22,643 nt of DNA from Clostridia bacterium (GTDB lineage Bacteria > Bacillota > Clostridia > Peptostreptococcales > Anaerovoracaceae). Every line of letters begins with the position of its first letter. The first letter of the stretch is position 1. The stretch spans positions 1 to 22,643 of the forward strand of contig JAIKZT010000037.1 in NCBI GenBank assembly GCA_024682015.1, given 5' to 3'. The notes beneath the pieces were generated by a model. The model did no database searches, was not told where the DNA came from, and was given only the letters and a program-made list of their open reading frames with translations. The position numbers and the translations under genes are program-made. Positions 21,313-22,643 of this stretch are shown here, piece by piece.

Positions 21313-21681
21313 ATGATCCAGACAGAAACAAGACTGAAGGTTGCCGACAATTCCGGAGCGAAGGAACTGCTTTGCATCCGCATCCTCGGCGGTACAGGCC
21401 GTAAGTATGCCAACATCGGCGATATCATCGTATGCGCCGTTAAAGACGCGACCCCCGGCGGCGTGGTCAAGAAGGGACAGGTCGTGAAGGCCGTCATCGT
21501 CCGTTCCTCCACCGGCGCCAGAAGAATGGACGGAAGCTACGTCAAGTTCGACCAGAACGCCGCGGTCATCATCAACGCGGACAAGACCCCGGTCGGAACC
21601 CGTATCTTCGGACCGGTCGCGAGAGAACTCAGAGAAAAGGGATTCATGAAGATCGTATCCCTGGCTCCCGAAGTGCTGTAA
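21313..21681 (+). CDS. rplN: 50S ribosomal protein L14
   Basis: Interface protein of the large subunit and binding site of the silencing factor RsfS. The 122 residues begin MIQTETRLKVADNSGAKEL and include ARRMDGSYVKFDQNAAVIIN and GTRIFGPVARELRE. Length and sequence are normal. First gene of the spc-type segment, yet no promoter or gap separates it from rpsQ, so the two operons appear fused. Confidence 0.97.
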   Translation: MIQTETRLKVADNSGAKELLCIRILGGTGRKYANIGDIIVCAVKDATPGGVVKKGQVVKAVIVRSSTGARRMDGSYVKFDQNAAVIINADKTPVGTRIFGPVARELREKGFMKIVSLAPEVL

Positions 21682-21695
21682 GGAGGACTTAGTCA

Positions 21696-22001
21696 ATGAA
21701 AATAAAGAAAAACGATACCGTCCTCGTAATTGCAGGCAAGGACAAGGGTAAGAAGGGCAAGGTCCTCGCGGCCTACCCGAAGAAGGAAACGGTCGTCGTG
21801 GAAGGCGTCAACATCCAGACGAAGCATGCGAAGGCCCGCCAGAACATGCCCGCCGAGATCAGAAAGATCGAAGGCCCCATCCACGTTTCCAACGTCATGT
21901 ATTACGACACGAAGGCCAAGCAGCCCGTGCGCATCGGATACAAGGTCGAGAACGGCCACAAGAAAAGAATTTCCAAGAAGACCGGTCAGGTCATTGATTA
22001 A
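21696..22001 (+). CDS. rplX: 50S ribosomal protein L24
   Basis: Assembly-initiating protein with a KOW motif (VLVIAGKDKGKKGKVLA). The 101 residues end in a lysine-rich segment. AGGAGG precedes the start. Confidence 0.97.
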   Translation: MKIKKNDTVLVIAGKDKGKKGKVLAAYPKKETVVVEGVNIQTKHAKARQNMPAEIRKIEGPIHVSNVMYYDTKAKQPVRIGYKVENGHKKRISKKTGQVID

Positions 22002-22019
22002 TCGAAAGGAGGATGAACC

Positions 22020-22562
22020 ATGGCAGCTAGACTGAAGGAAAAGTATACGAACGAAGTCTTCCAGGCTCTGAACGAAAAGTTCCACTATGCCAACGTAATG
22101 GAAGTCCCCAAACTCGAGAAGATCACCCTGAACATGGGTCTCGGAGATTGCAAGGACAACCCGAAACTGCTGGAGATGGCTGTCGCTGAAATGGCTGCGA
22201 TCGCAGGCCAGGCGCCCGTCGTCACCAAGTCCAGAAAATCTATCGCCAACTTCAAACTGAGAGCTGGCATGTCCGTAGGATGCAAAGTTACCCTCCGCGG
22301 CGACCGCATGTACGAATTTGCCGACAAGTTCTTCACCATCGCCCTTCCGCGCGTGCGCGACTTCAAGGGCGTCAGCAAGAACTCCTTCGACGGCCGCGGC
22401 AACTACGCCATGGGCGTCAAGGAACAACTGATCTTCCCCGAAATCGAGTACGATAAGGTCGAGAAGATCAGAGGCATGGACATCGTATTTACCACGACGG
22501 CTAAGACTGACGAAGAAGCCAAGGCTCTTCTCGAAATGCTCGGTATGCCGTTCGAAAAGTAG
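22020..22562 (+). CDS. rplE: 50S ribosomal protein L5
   Basis: Binds 5S rRNA in the central protuberance and contacts P-site tRNA. The 180 residues contain MEVPKLEKITLNMGLGD, RKSIANFKLRAGMSVGCKVT and the end GMDIVFTTTAKTDEEAKALL. AAAGGAGG precedes the start. Stops with TAG, and the rpsN ribosome site overlaps that stop. Confidence 0.97.
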   Translation: MAARLKEKYTNEVFQALNEKFHYANVMEVPKLEKITLNMGLGDCKDNPKLLEMAVAEMAAIAGQAPVVTKSRKSIANFKLRAGMSVGCKVTLRGDRMYEFADKFFTIALPRVRDFKGVSKNSFDGRGNYAMGVKEQLIFPEIEYDKVEKIRGMDIVFTTTAKTDEEAKALLEMLGMPFEK

Positions 22563-22571
22563 GAGGGCAAA

Positions 22572-22643
22572 ATGGCTAAAACATCTCTTAAGGTTAAGCA
22601 GCAGAGAAAGCCCAAGCATTCTACCCAGGCTTACAACCGCTGC
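22572..22643 (+). CDS. rpsN: 30S ribosomal protein S14, zinc-type, 3'-truncated by window edge
   Basis: Only the first 24 codons are in the window. MAKTSLKVKQQRKPKHSTQA followed by YNRC matches the short type Z S14 with a four-Cys zinc site; the first cysteine is the last visible residue. AGGAGGG (22561-22567) precedes the start. The rest of the gene lies beyond the window. Confidence 0.93.
   Translation, partial: MAKTSLKVKQQRKPKHSTQAYNRC

Noticed and set aside
1..22643. CRISPR array, insertion sequence or prophage
   Set aside because: No spaced direct repeats, transposase motifs or attachment-like duplications were seen; gene content is chromosomal housekeeping and metabolism.

Overview
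The window is dense, G+C-rich (roughly 60% by eye) bacterial DNA with every supported gene on the + strand. It suggests an anaerobic Bacillota/Clostridia-type chromosome. The reasons are strong AGGAGG ribosome binding sites, the rnfCDGEAB gene order, a GDH close to the Clostridium symbiosum type, a four-Cys S14 start, and a continuous S10-spc ribosomal cluster. No mobile element, tRNA, rRNA or CRISPR array was seen. The assignment to Clostridia is inference; no species can be named.

Layout. (1) 2-979: 3' part of a homoserine dehydrogenase gene, then a terminator. (2) 1183-2535: glutamate dehydrogenase, with its own promoter region and a perfect 16-bp palindrome in its leader. Its frame is interrupted by one in-frame TGA (2419-2421), after which a normal GDH C-terminus continues in frame. 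(3) 2670-3605: glutaminase, bounded by terminators. (4) 3807-8930: complete rnfCDGEAB operon for the ion-pumping ferredoxin:NAD+ oxidoreductase. (5) 9039-15255: a six-gene, tightly packed operon: AMP-forming acyl-CoA synthetase, alanine/ornithine-racemase-family enzyme, amino-acid-type ABC substrate-binding lipoprotein, NifU-like Fe-S protein, CapA-family protein and an unrecognised 169-aa protein. (6) 15256-16020: about 765 bases without a credible gene, holding two terminators, a foldable element, an A/T-rich promoter and a highly structured leader RNA of about 340 nt. (7) 16021 to the window end: rpsJ-rplC-rplD-rplW-rplB-rpsS-rplV-rpsC-rplP-rpmC-rpsQ-rplN-rplX-rplE-rpsN, with rpsN cut by the window edge.

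How the genes fit together. Glutaminase makes glutamate and ammonia, GDH links glutamate to 2-oxoglutarate and reduced nicotinamide, and Rnf couples ferredoxin/NADH electron flow to an ion gradient. This is a coherent set for an amino-acid-fermenting anaerobe (inference from neighbourhood).

Most worth a second look: the in-frame TGA in gdhA, the non-canonical flavinylation motif of RnfG, the Cys-rich tail of RnfE, and the structured RNA region ahead of the S10 operon.
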